A stretch of DNA of 64,000 nt, taken from NCBI GenBank assembly GCA_019914945.1, contig CM034099.1:6510001-6574000 (forward strand), read 5' to 3'. How positions within the stretch are numbered: the first letter of the stretch is position 1; every line of letters begins with the position of its first letter. Both the position numbers and the translations under genes were made by a program. Source of the DNA: Typha latifolia (lineage: Eukaryota > Streptophyta > Magnoliopsida > Poales > Typhaceae). The notes below the pieces were generated by a model. It was not told the DNA's origin, ran no database searches, and was given only the letters and a program-made list of their open reading frames with translations. Shown here piece by piece: positions 1-14,100 of the stretch.

Positions 1-1080
1 TATTATGTACCAAAAAATTTAAAAATCATTGTGAAAAAATATGATAATTCAGGAGATAAAAAATAAAATAGCACTTTCAAATATGAACTGAGAATGATGC
101 TGCCATAAACTTAATGCAACCTTAAGCTGTCAAGGATTCTTATTATTGCTAGTGAGGGTGAATTTATATTTCAAAATGGTCTATTTAAATTCAACCTGTT
201 CTTAATCAACACAAGCATTCTTTTGGAAAAGATTTTCAATATGGATCATGAAACTAAATACATATTTACTTGTGACTGCTAAAAGTTTAAAACAGACTAC
301 CACTCTATTGTCTATTCTGATAGGCATTCGGTTTGTGGAATAAGCCTAAGCTTATTCTAGTATAGTATAGTAAAATTTATATTAATATTTCAATACTAGT
401 TTACTAATAACCTACTTCTCTTTTCTAAGCTCTTATCCGTCTATCTCTTCGTTCTCATCTTCTCATCTATCCATTGTCAACATATCTCCTAAATTTTATA
501 CTTTTTATATTATATTAAATATAATTATTAACTTTCTTAATATTAAGTGCAGTTATTAGTTTTCTTATATAAATTTAATAAATATGCATAGCTAAACAAG
601 TTTGAAAATTATTTCACAAACGGAGTCAAAGTGAGAGAAAGAAAGAGCAATGATTTGATATTAACCAATTAGTTATAAAAATATTTTTTATTTGTTAAAA
701 AATTAAAGGGTATATAATATATTTTATATATATGACTAAATTAATTGATAAAAAAATTAAAATTTAATTATTTTCTTATTGCTTAACTTTATAATTATTT
801 TTATAATAATAGGAGTAACAACTTCTACAAATTTATTATTATTATTATTATTTAACAAAAAAAATAGATAGCCAAGAGAGAGAAATAAAATATGATTAAT
901 TTACCCTTATAATTTAGAAAAGTTACTAATATTTTATTTGTATGAGAGAAAAATTAATAATTCTTATTGAATTATTTCTCAATTTAAGAGCGAGATAATG
1001 CAATTGGGTCAGTAGGGCAATCTCGTCAAAATGAGTGAAAGTAATCTGGACCGTTCAGCTATCATCCAACGGTAGAAGAT
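1..1080. other. AT-rich 5' flank of the RPS4 gene
   Basis: Strongly AT-rich sequence with no convincing coding region. It contains short TTA/ATT microsatellite runs (about 832-852) and one copy of a dispersed repeat (about 789-984) listed separately. The last ~100 bases before the gene become more GC-balanced, as expected for a proximal promoter. Confidence 0.6.
789..984. repeat. Dispersed AT-rich repeat, copy A
   Basis: About 195 bp that can be aligned by eye with a second copy near 24619-24875. Shared blocks in the same order include AATAATAGGAGT, CAACTTCTA, AAATAGATAGC, GAGAGAGAAATAAA, AATTTAC and a GAGAGAAA-TTAATA block near the end. Copy B carries about 60 extra bases before the last block. 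No coding capacity is seen. It is probably a fragment of an interspersed non-autonomous element, but its ends are not defined. Confidence 0.5.
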
Positions 1081-1125
1081 CTAGATATTTATTTGACTCC
1101 ATCGGCGTTCGACGCCATAAGATAA

Positions 1126-1133
1126 AAACCCTA
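1126..1133 (+). promoter_or_regulatory. Telo-box (AAACCCTA) upstream of RPS4
   Basis: AAACCCTA lies 119 bases before the RPS4 start codon, next to a pyrimidine-rich stretch (CTCTTCTAGG). Telo-boxes near the transcription start are typical of plant ribosomal-protein and other translation genes, where they help drive expression in dividing cells. The motif is seen directly; its function here is inferred from that family behaviour. Confidence 0.55.
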
Positions 1134-1251
1134 GCTCTTCTAGGTTTGGCCTCTCATCGCTATCACGAGTGCGAGGTTTTGGTCCGGTTCCTTCGCTGAA
1201 GCCGGAGCTCCTCGCAAAAAGGCGAAGAAGCGCGAGATCTAAAGAGGAAAT

Positions 1252-4216
<2,965 letters not shown>

Positions 4217-4918
4217 TCATGTGTTTCTAAAATTTGATATTTGAAACTTTGGCTGGAGGTGGACGAATTGCCTTACCAATTTTTGGTATTATTTTGTTGT
4301 CAAATTTTGCAGTTTTTCTGGTATGGTTGAAATGTGCAACTATTATAGATCTATCATTTTAATTTGTAGAAGATATTTCAATGCAAGCCCACCCTTTTAA
4401 TTCAGTACTGTGAATTATGCTCTCCAAGTTTGGAATTCAAATGAGACTTCTAGCAGCAGTTCTCTAGTAATTACATATATTTGCACAGCCCGACTAATGT
4501 GGGGGCAATCTTGTAATCCTCCCTCAGTTATTTTGGTGGTTATTTATTCTGCAACGTTTCTATTTCCTTTGTGAGATCGTTTTTCTAAGGTTGGTTTGAA
4601 TTATATTTTGCTGTTAGTTGTACAACCTAATTCAAGTGTTCCATCCTCAGCGTGTATTTCTGGTAACGTTATTCTCAGTGTTATTAAGGCAACTCCATAA
4701 ATTTTGCGATAAAATGCTGGAATTTTTTTAAAATTTGTAAACGATCAGCACATCGTTTATAAAGATTTCAGTTCACACGTATATGCTAATTACTGTCAAT
4801 TGTGGTCAATGTTACACGATAAAAATCTCTGCGCATATATGTATTGGCAAGCAATTGTGATAGGTGGCTTTACAATAGAATTGTGTAATTTATCTTATGA
4901 GCAGCAAAATAATTTATG
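4217..4918. other. Intergenic/3'UTR stretch between convergent genes
   Basis: AT-rich sequence holding the RPS4 3' untranslated region (roughly the first 200 bases) and the presumed 3'UTR of the opposite-strand coiled-coil gene. No other gene is supported. Confidence 0.5.
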
Positions 4919-7202
4919 CTATACTCCCTTATTGTCTGATGAGAGAGCTTCTTCTCCTGCTTCTGCTTCATCTTGGCTGGTCTTCGCTCTGTGATGTCCA
5001 GATTCTCGAGTATATTTTGGTTCATCGATAATCTGTTAGGTCAATGAAGATTTCATATTGATACAATTATACTCGAAAAGAGAGGAGAAAGATATCCGTT
5101 CTATTATAGTGGAAAGAGATGAAAAAGAAATTTTTATACTCCAGTTTACACCATTGCACATTACCCAGTGTATTCATATGCAAGGTATCTAAGATATTTA
5201 AGACCCAAACTCAAAAATGTGTTATCAACTTGCCCCAAAAGGCAGAGTAGAAAAATCATGTAAAATATTCCCCAAGTCCCGCTCACAAGGAATAAGGGAG
5301 ACAGCATACTAACCACCATGTTCTTGTGATCAATTGTCACATTGTCTTGTTGCTCTTGAAGTGTGGTTCTCAATTCCTTGAATTCCTAAAGCCAAAATCA
5401 GAAGATAAATAGGAACATTGACTCAGTGACTGAAGAACCGAAGGTACAAGTTCAAGGCATGATGAACTTACAGATCTCAGCTGATTGACTTCACTGTTGA
5501 GTGCTTTCTTGAGCTCTAAAAGCTCCTGCATATTTCCCAATGTGAAAATTCAATTTAAGAGCTAACATTATAATAAATATGTAGTTGTCATTGATAATGA
5601 TGATCTCCGTTGACAAGAAAAAAATGCTAGTGTTAACCACCAATTACGATAAATGGTATTAAGTTTAGAAACAATGCACCTCAAAATAGTACATATGGTT
5701 TTCAAATTAATGTTGCATAGACACAGATATGAGTATAAAATTAGTAATGTATATCTGATTATCAGATTCAACAATAGAAAACAAATTCTTAAAGTTTAAG
5801 AATTACATGGTGGAAAAGGGGTATGCATAGATATTGCATCAAATTGTTGTACTCTATATATGAATGACAAAATGAATTCTTTCGACAATTAGTGTGAAAT
5901 TAAACTTGTCTGTTGAAAGTCTAGTACGGCAAGTATAAATTCTGTTTTGTCAACATTCTTATAGAAGTATACTATTAGATACAAATCCTCTTCTGTTTTC
6001 GTGAAACAGAACTGTTTGCTCTAAATATAAATCATTTGAGATGTGAAATTCAAGGTCTATATGGAGTCAGAGAATCTAATTCAAGCTCTGGATTCTTGAA
6101 TCTACTTCAGATATCATTATTAAGGCACCTAGCTCAATAAGGCATTGGAGTCATACCTCAAATATCCAGGCTTTACATAGGAAAACAAAAATAATAAATA
6201 GATAGATATGTGTTAATGCTTACAGCAGACAAAAATGTCGACTTAGATGAGTACTGCAACTAGAAAGACTTTGATGGCCCGTGACAATTGGCAAAGTTCC
6301 AAATTGCACAAATCAACGATATGTAACAAGGAAATTGTTTAAGATACTTATGAGACACTTAATACAGACCATGTCGTCCAATGAGAAGAAGTGACTCGTT
6401 ACAGATAGGAACTAGCACAGGAAGGGGAAGAAGAAAAAGAGAACTTGGATAGACATGGCGATAAATATGTGTTATGACATTTTTGTTGATGAAAAACAGT
6501 ACCATTATAGAGAAAATGATGCACTTATACAAACAAGATGTGCAATATTTGTGGAGAAAAGAAGCTACAATACTACGTGTGCAACCATTTCTAATTAAAG
6601 AACTCTCTTAAACAGTTCCTATTGTAGAAATAAAAATTAAAAAAACAAAATCTTATAATAAAAACACAAAGCAAAAAGCACTCACATCCTTGTAGGTTTT
6701 AAATTGTGTGTCCAAATTCAACCTCCAGTTTTGCAATTCCTGCATCACAACTCTCCCATTAGATATAAAATTACTCCTCCTAACCTAACTCTAATCACAC
6801 CCTCACAGTGAAAGACACAAATAATGACAACCCAAGAGAAAGAAAAGAACACCGACCAATTTCAGGCCTTGAAGCCTCGCCAACAATTCCGACTGCGATT
6901 TATCCAATCCCTGGCCAAAAATTATCACAAATCAACTCTTCCAATATCTAACTCTAATCATCTAAAAAGCACTCAAGTTTAATCCCTCTCACCTCAATCC
7001 GTTGTCCCATCGGTCCAAAATACACCTTCTTCTGAAACCAAACCACAAGCGATACCAGAACCATCACAACTAATTAGCAATGGAAGGAGCTAGATCCGAG
7101 ATCTGGATTCCGGAACTACCAAAATAACTAGTCTTGAAAGCTCACCGGAGGTAGAGATGGAGAAGCCCCCACGGGAGAAAGCGACGGCTTCGTGTCCGCC
7201 AT
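4919..7202 (-). CDS. Small conserved coiled-coil protein of unknown function
   Basis: Reverse-strand gene with exons 7202-7146, 7031-6993, 6910-6857, 6739-6686, 5525-5472 and 5385 to about 5310-5317, all with good GT-AG sites, plus a probable last exon near 4986-4919. The N-terminus (MADTKPSLSPVGASPSLPP) is Pro/Ser-rich, followed by KKVYFGPMGQRIE and then about 75 residues of heptad-like, charged helix (for example ELLELKKALNSEVNQLRS), predicting a coiled coil. The first six exons give 109 residues. The C-terminus is uncertain. The most gene-like choice splices to an acidic tail ending SSDNKGV, for roughly 134 residues; other junctions give shorter tails. No enzymatic motif, signal peptide or firm membrane segment is seen. 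It resembles small plant proteins with no assigned function; a cytoskeletal or scaffold role would be speculation. Confidence 0.75.
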
Positions 7203-7335
7203 TGGAGTCTCGTCCTTCTAGGGTTAGGGCACCGAGCGGGGGATCCTCCACGAATTAATAGACGGCGATTTCACTTCAAGCATCGGAGGTGGGAGATTGG
7301 AGAAGAGGGAGGAGACCAACCAGAGCGCGACTTGG

Positions 7336-7344
7336 AATTTATAG
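7336..7344 (-). promoter_or_regulatory. TATA-like box of the coiled-coil gene
   Basis: On the reverse strand this reads CTATAAATT, about 135 bases before the ATG at 7202. That leaves room for a GA/TC-rich 5'UTR of about 100 bases. Assigned by sequence and position only. Confidence 0.4.
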
Positions 7345-7409
7345 GTGGTTTCAAACACAAGCAAGGAGGTTTGTTATCATGTTTGTATAATAACCAGTAA
7401 TTATTAAAA

Positions 7410-7441
<32 letters not shown>

Positions 7442-8546
7442 AAAAAGAGTTGCTAAGTCAGCTAAGATTTAATTAGTCATCCGGGGATTCAAAACTTTCA
7501 AACAAATCACAAGGAGAAATAATTCTCCTCATAATAAAACACAAAAACATGTTGCCTATTAAAACGAGCAGCTGAATCAGGCTACCCAGGTTATAAACTC
7601 TATTAGACACGTACAAAGAAAAGAAAATAAAATTGTGTAATAACAACTTGCGATGACATATGATATTAGGAACAGATCGAGAGTCATCATTTGTTGAGAA
7701 GGAAAAGAAAATTTTAATATTTCTTAATCAAGACTTATGTATATTACAATTGACCCTACTGCGTGGGAAATAATGTATACATAACACATCAATTACAATC
7801 CCAAGTATTTTAGGAGGGATAAAGTGTATATGGTTGTAGTGATCTTTTATTGAAATGTATCAACAAGAAGAGAAGTCAATATGTGAAGTTATCAAGGAAA
7901 AGAAGCAATAACTAAGCATAGATGCCTTCGAGTTTTAGTTGAATCTTACAACATTGTTAGCTAGTGTTAAACATGAAAGGACTTCTACTTGAAGAAGCCG
8001 TTTTCAGTTTCCTCAGTCGATGCATTCTTAATTTACCTATACCCTAAGTCGTTTATAGAATGTATCCTAATTTTGACCTAATTCGTGTTCCGATGATTGA
8101 TTCAACCTTCGATAAGAAAAAAAAAAAAGATAGACCTTAGTTATATTTCATCTCTAGGAATGATTATTGGCATGCCGTTCAACTCTACGTATTCTCCTAT
8201 CTGTAGAGTATATGAAAAATATAGAAATGGCTATAACAGAGTTTCTGCAATTCATATTTATAGCTCTAGGAGGAATCTAATATATGTGGTGCTAACGACT
8301 TAATAACTATCTTTGTAGCTCCAGAATGTTTCAATTTATATTCTTTTATCTATATATATCAAGAGTGGTGTGCGGTCTAAAGAAGGTAATATGAAATATT
8401 TACTCATGGATGGGGCAAGCTCTTCTAATACAGTTTATGGTTGGAGATCAAACTTCAAAAAATAGTAATATAAAAATTAGGTTCAAACTTTCCTCAACCC
8501 CTTTTCATCAATAACTCATGAAGTATAGAAATGTTATCGCCACTTT

Positions 8547-8592
8547 TGCAAGTTCGTTATTACCGATAATGCAAGTTCGTTATTACCGATAA
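8547..8592. repeat. Perfect 23-bp tandem duplication
   Basis: Two adjacent identical 23-bp units (8547-8569 and 8570-8592), each starting TGCAAGTTCG and ending ACCGATAA. It lies in non-coding spacer. Perfect identity suggests a recent slippage or repair event. Confidence 0.9.
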
Positions 8593-8796
8593 TTCACACA
8601 AAGGATCAGACTGATGACATATACAATGCTCGAGTTATTGATGTAGATGCTACATAGTTGGTTCACGTAGTCTTGATTCTCTTGAATTATTCTAAGGCAA
8701 GGAAAGAGATATCTTGCTATTAGAGATTGGAATTATAGTGTCGTTCTTCAGTAAATATCAATTTCTAAGAGAAATTAAGAGGACAAAATGAGATAG

Positions 8797-8806
8797 AAAA
8801 AAAAAA
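8797..8806 (-). terminator. Pol III T-run downstream of tRNA-Gly
   Basis: Ten consecutive T on the transcript strand, about 20 bases past the tRNA 3' end. This is the standard Pol III termination signal. It is inferred from position; a shorter TTTT closer to the gene may act first. Confidence 0.6.
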
Positions 8807-8827
8807 GGTAAAGAACATAAAATCCTG

Positions 8828-8898
8828 TGCGCATCCGGGGAATCGAACCCCGGTCAGTACCGTGGGAGGGTACTATGATACCACTACACCAGATGCGC
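8828..8898 (-). tRNA. tRNA-Gly (CCC anticodon)
   Basis: Reverse-strand cloverleaf of 71 bases with no intron. The acceptor arms GCGCATC and GATGCGC pair over seven bases with discriminator A. The D-arm contains TGGTGTAGTGGTA. The anticodon stem GTACC/GGTAC encloses the loop CTCCCAC, so the anticodon is CCC and decodes GGG. The T-arm contains GGTTCGATTCC, which is also the internal B box. As in other plant tRNA genes, CAA lies just upstream (rc of the bases after 8898), and a T10 run (reverse strand, 8797-8806) can serve as the Pol III terminator. Confidence 0.96.
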
Positions 8899-11150
8899 TA
8901 TTTGTAATTAAATTTTGTATTAAAATTTCAACTATTTTCTACAACTATCTCTACGTCCTTGGAATTATAGAATGCGTTGAATTTATATGGAGAACCTGCA
9001 CTGTGTTCCTAATACGTCAGTTTAACGCTGGATGCTCTCCATGTATCCATTTCTAGATACGCTTGAACCGATCTTCTCTGGGATTGCAACTACTTGGGAG
9101 TGATGGACTGCAATAATTTAGAAATGGTTTCACTTTTTCTTTTATATATATATATATCTCATATACAATTTAGAAAGGGTTTCACCATAGATATTGATGT
9201 TAAGATAACACTAGACAAAATTCATGCAGGTAGCATGTAGAAATTTATTGCGTGAAATGAATCAACATGTATGGAAAATTTATTAGGAGAATGAATCAAC
9301 ACATATAGTTACAATTAGGGCCAGAGAGTTCAGTGCAGAACACATTATCGTCACAAGTTGCGTGTCCGAGTTTACTTGATCCGTGTACTACAAAATGCAA
9401 GTTATCAGCTGGGGCACATCTATGGCAGTTCAAAATTCTTATCCTCAAACCTGAAGGAAGCAAAAATGATCAGCAATCAGGGATCGACTCAAATTCAAAA
9501 AAAAAAAAAAAAAAAAAAAGGTCCACTAAAATTACTTAAAGTACTACCTCATGTTTTTTATTCAACCATAGATAAATAAGTTTCAAAAGATTGAGTATAC
9601 ACTAAAGGGAGGTATTACTACTATTAGTTATGCTTTGTCGTACTACCAAATATATATATATATACAAGATCAGGTCTAGGCCAAGTAGAAGAAAAGAAGA
9701 GAAGACGTGTAGCGTTGGTTACTACCCAATTTTCATTCAACTTGAGTTGGTTTTAGACAATCTAGTAATATATGGTGCTAAACATCTCAGAGTAATTGGT
9801 CAAAATGCAAACTGCACTACAATCATATATGGGCCAACTATAGAACATGAACGAACTTACGGTTAATCCATTAGGAGATTCATCATGAGAGGAACTGCAC
9901 AAAATGTATGTATGTATATACAAAAACGTGCATACTATCTATTTAGGGTAGGCTATGGTACTCAAGAGACACAAGAGATTGTCATGCACAACTAGGTTTA
10001 TGACTTTCACAAGGTAATTTGATAGAGATGAAAATTGAGTTGCTAGGGTTGGGCGATATTTCATCAAATGTTTTGGAGTGCATCCCATGTGAAGAAACAT
10101 ATTTTAAGACTTCATTAACCTATCAATTTAAAAAAGGACTTCATCAGACAGGAAGACTTTTTTTATCAATGAAGAAATAGGAATCTTTACCTGGTGGAAC
10201 CTTGTCTGGAAACTGATGAAATGGAAAACAAGAGCTCTCCTAGCCTTTTTGTTGGCATAATTATTTGATCTTTCAGCAAGCATCACCCTGTTCAATACAT
10301 TAATCAAACAGCTATTAACAAAACTGTAAAATCATAACCAGATTGCAATTAATTTCTTCTGGTACGGCAGCATTTACCTCTTTTGAAAGTGTAAATCCCA
10401 AATACTGCATGTCAAATAACCTAAAATGACAATCTCATACATATCTACATCTACTATGTAAAACTCTGCCTCGACCACCATCATTAACATTCTGATTGTA
10501 ATAATAGGAGTCAATGGGAAACCCTACAAAGATCAAATGGAAATGTTACTGTAGCACCACAAATGGCAATCGTCTTTGCAAGCAAAGGAGACTTTAACTT
10601 AATGATATATATAAATTTGAAAAATGTTTCACAAGAGAGAAAGTAACATACCATGACCTGCAATGCCAGTTGTACTCAACTCTGTTGGTTCTTAGACTTG
10701 GCAATTCTTCACATATAGGAACCTATTATTGATCAAACATAATCCTGTATGTCAGGACTTTTTGAGAATGCTTCTCATACTCTATGACAACGCAATGAGA
10801 AACCTGAAATCCCAATCCTGTTTGCAGATAATAGTCAAGACCCAAAAAAGAAACCTTCCATTATGTTTTCAGCATGATCTCCAAATCATTGCATATATTC
10901 TCTTGCAGGAAAGCATCAAAGGCTTAAAAAGAACACCTGCAACCAATCTCTTTGTACACATTTCATAGGAAGTACGCCTATGAAGCCCATTCTTTTTGGT
11001 GAAAGATCCACTATAGAAGTGAAAGAACTTAACCCAGATTTCACCTCTTTCTGAATAGCTGACCAGCATATCAAAGGGGATAATCAAAGAAATGCATACT
11101 GCTTCTAACTTTCTATTCACAGAACTGATGTTTCCTGAATCTTAAAAAAC
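8899..11150. other. Spacer and possible long 3'UTR of the CW-domain gene
   Basis: No supported gene. It holds a (TA)n run near 9650-9662 and a 23-base A tract at 9497-9519, which could be an old retroposition tail. The stretch from about 10200 to 11150, on the reverse strand, directly follows the stop codon of the CW-domain gene and may be part of its 3'UTR. The open frames here lack recognisable protein features. Confidence 0.4.
9497..9519 (+). repeat. Poly(A) tract, 23 bases
   Basis: Uninterrupted run of 23 A. It could be simple slippage or the 3' tail of a degraded retroposed sequence. No target duplication is identified, so its origin is open. Confidence 0.7.
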
Positions 11151-14100
11151 TTAATGAGTGATGGATCCCACTGAGAGGCGTACAAGGCGTAATAATCCTT
11201 TGATATTGTGAAAGTTGAAATCGAGAACTTCTCTAACGGAAGCAATGACACCAATTCCATCCTTTCCAAGGCTAACGCCAGCAGCAGCAATAGCAATCTG
11301 TGATTTTCTAGTTGCTTCGAATGCACAATTGATATCATTTGTCTGTCATCGATAAATTTAAAAATCACTTAAAATTGAAGCCTCATAAATGAAATTCACA
11401 AATAATAATGCAAGTATATACATACTATATATATATGATAAGATATGATATGATAGATACGAACAAAAGTGATAATGGGGCGGCAGCAAAGTATGATCAA
11501 CCCTTAGGCCAGACCAAAATGAATTTGTGAAGTTGTGCTTGGTTTTGACATCATTCCTATAGGCTGATACAGAGTAGAACACCTGAGAGAATGGATGATC
11601 TTATTTATCTCTATCTGACTCCTAAGTCATCCTGCCCTCAAGAGAGTCAGATTCAGGTCTTGAAATGTTAACGGTTACGGACACTTTTTATGACACCCTT
11701 AAGAACCAACACATGCCCAAACTTATGATTGTGGAACAAAAACAGATCCAGCTATATATTCACGCTAAGCCTTTTCTACAGGTGCTTTCTAGTGCTGGTT
11801 AAAAAATTCCCACTTAAGCATAAAATTTCAATTTCATGCAATCACATAAGCAGTCTCACCCTAGTTCACAAGGTGATACAGTTCCAGACCATTCTGACAT
11901 GCAACTGCACTTGTGAAACAGATTATAATAATAGGATATTAGGTGTTCAACCATCTACTAGATAGGAAAATTCTCAGGTCTAAAAAAAGATTAAAGAAAA
12001 CACCAAGCAAGAGCATCTAAGAGGCATGTTTATACTCTGTCAATTTATCAAACCTTTAAGGCTTCAAAACTTTACTGCATAGTATGATAAAATTTTGGAA
12101 AAAAAAATAGAACAGTGTCATGCAACTTCTCATAGCAATTGAACAATACAAAAAGGCCAAAACAAAGGTGCTGGATACATGGAAACATCAAATGGCATCT
12201 TCCAGTCAACTACTACCAAATATACAGCTCCAAAATTGAACTTCATAATCCCAGGAACATCATAAGATAAAGCTGGATGGAACCAAAGAAGGCTATGTTC
12301 TAGTCAGTTATTTTCTATTGTCAGAGTGGATTATTACAAGTACCATTACATCAGTGAACATTAAATAAAGGGGGAACAAAAAGAACCACCTATAGTTTGG
12401 TATATGCTTCTCAGATCAACATAAAAAACTTTAACAAACTTACATAAGTAAGCAACCGCATCATATGGGGATGGTTGCGCGAAGATACAACATGGTTGAC
12501 AGCAACCTGCGGAGAACTCACACCCCTGACTGAAGCAATCTTACCTAATGTACCCTGGTTATTTAGATTATCGACATCCGAAGCAGAAGATGACGGTGAC
12601 TCACCTACAAAGGAAATAATCAAAGGTCAACATTCCAACCTTAAATTTCAAGAGATATAATCTGTGGGAAAAGAAGTGCCATGCATTGTAGAGAGGAAAA
12701 CAGAAGAAGAATTCAAATTTGCAATGTTGAGTCATTCTTTTTTAAACTAAAATTACTTCAAAATAAACTATAACAAGCTTCTTCTAAGCGGTGGTCATGG
12801 TGCTTTTGTTAGAAACTCAGAATTGAGTTTTGATGGTGGTCATGGATTCATGGTGCTTCTGTTAGAAACTCAGAATTGATTATTCATGGAAAAACATGTA
12901 TATCCCGACTTTCCCTTTTCTGACATGTGCACGCTTGAAGATAACTACAAACTTCAGAGGAATCATATTTTAACTCCACAACAACAATAATTAAACTTCA
13001 GTTACATAATATCACCTGCATGCTTGTACTTGTACTTTAACATGAATAACATATAACTATTTGACAAATTTCACAACCACTAGGCTACTACTTTCAGGTC
13101 ACATAAAGCTTTTAAGTTGTAACAACTCCCAGAAACTGGTCTCCCAAAATTTTGGCATACAAAAATAGCACAAAATATATTCACAGATGTTTCCTGCATA
13201 ATCCACCTTGACAGACATATCACATTTATCTTGCAGACAAATGGTCTACTTCAAGTAGACAGGCAGCCTCCTATCATCTTCACATGTCAGATCACTGGTA
13301 TTAAATTGAGACAAAGTTGTGTTCTAAACAAGCTTACAAACTGCAGTAGTTAATGTTCCACTATCATAAACTGAGAGTACAGCCTATAAGGTATAGCATC
13401 TATGGTCCATGATATTCAATCACCTGGTGGAACCATCTGAAGAGCTGTCTGCAATTCATGTCGATCTTTGCTAGCACCAGGATATCGGTAATACGCAGCT
13501 TTCAAGTAGGCTACTTCAACACATTTATATGCCAAAGCAGCAGCAGCCATCTCCTTGCATCGCTCATATTCATGGGCACAGAATCTGTCATAGACAACAA
13601 AGATCAGATGACTACCCAAATATGATATCTAAGCATCAGCCATAAACATATAGTGCGTAGAAGTTTCAAAATAATGAAAACATTTCCTTCTATAGTAAGA
13701 AAAAGAGTATATATTATATCCTTTGACAGGAATATCGAGATATGGTTGGAAAACATTGGTTCTCCATATGCTATACTTCAGCTGATATCACATTTCTAGT
13801 GTATAAACCAATAACAGGCATTCTTCATCTTCTCAATTTCATAGGAACAACCACAACTAGCATATACAATTTATATCGAGTCAAATTTGGTCAAATCTGA
13901 ATCCAATGGGAAACACTTTAAATGAAGTAAAAAGGTTTCAGGTTCGGTTATAGTAGTATTTGGAATCCAAAACCATATCTGAAACCCCTTTTTAACTTAA
14001 ATTGAATGGGTTTCAAGTGAGTTCAAGTCACCTCGAACCCACATCCAAACTGTTGGGAGTCTTTTTCTTCCTCCTTTCATTCCCTGCTTACAATCTTATC

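Larger units (their letters stand above)
7345..8827. other. Intergenic region, no gene seen
   Basis: AT-rich spacer with a (TTA)n/(ATT)n microsatellite around 7410-7441, an A-run at 8107-8119, and a perfect 23-bp tandem duplication at 8547-8592. The open frames are short, lack domain similarity and have no splice-supported extension. Confidence 0.5.
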
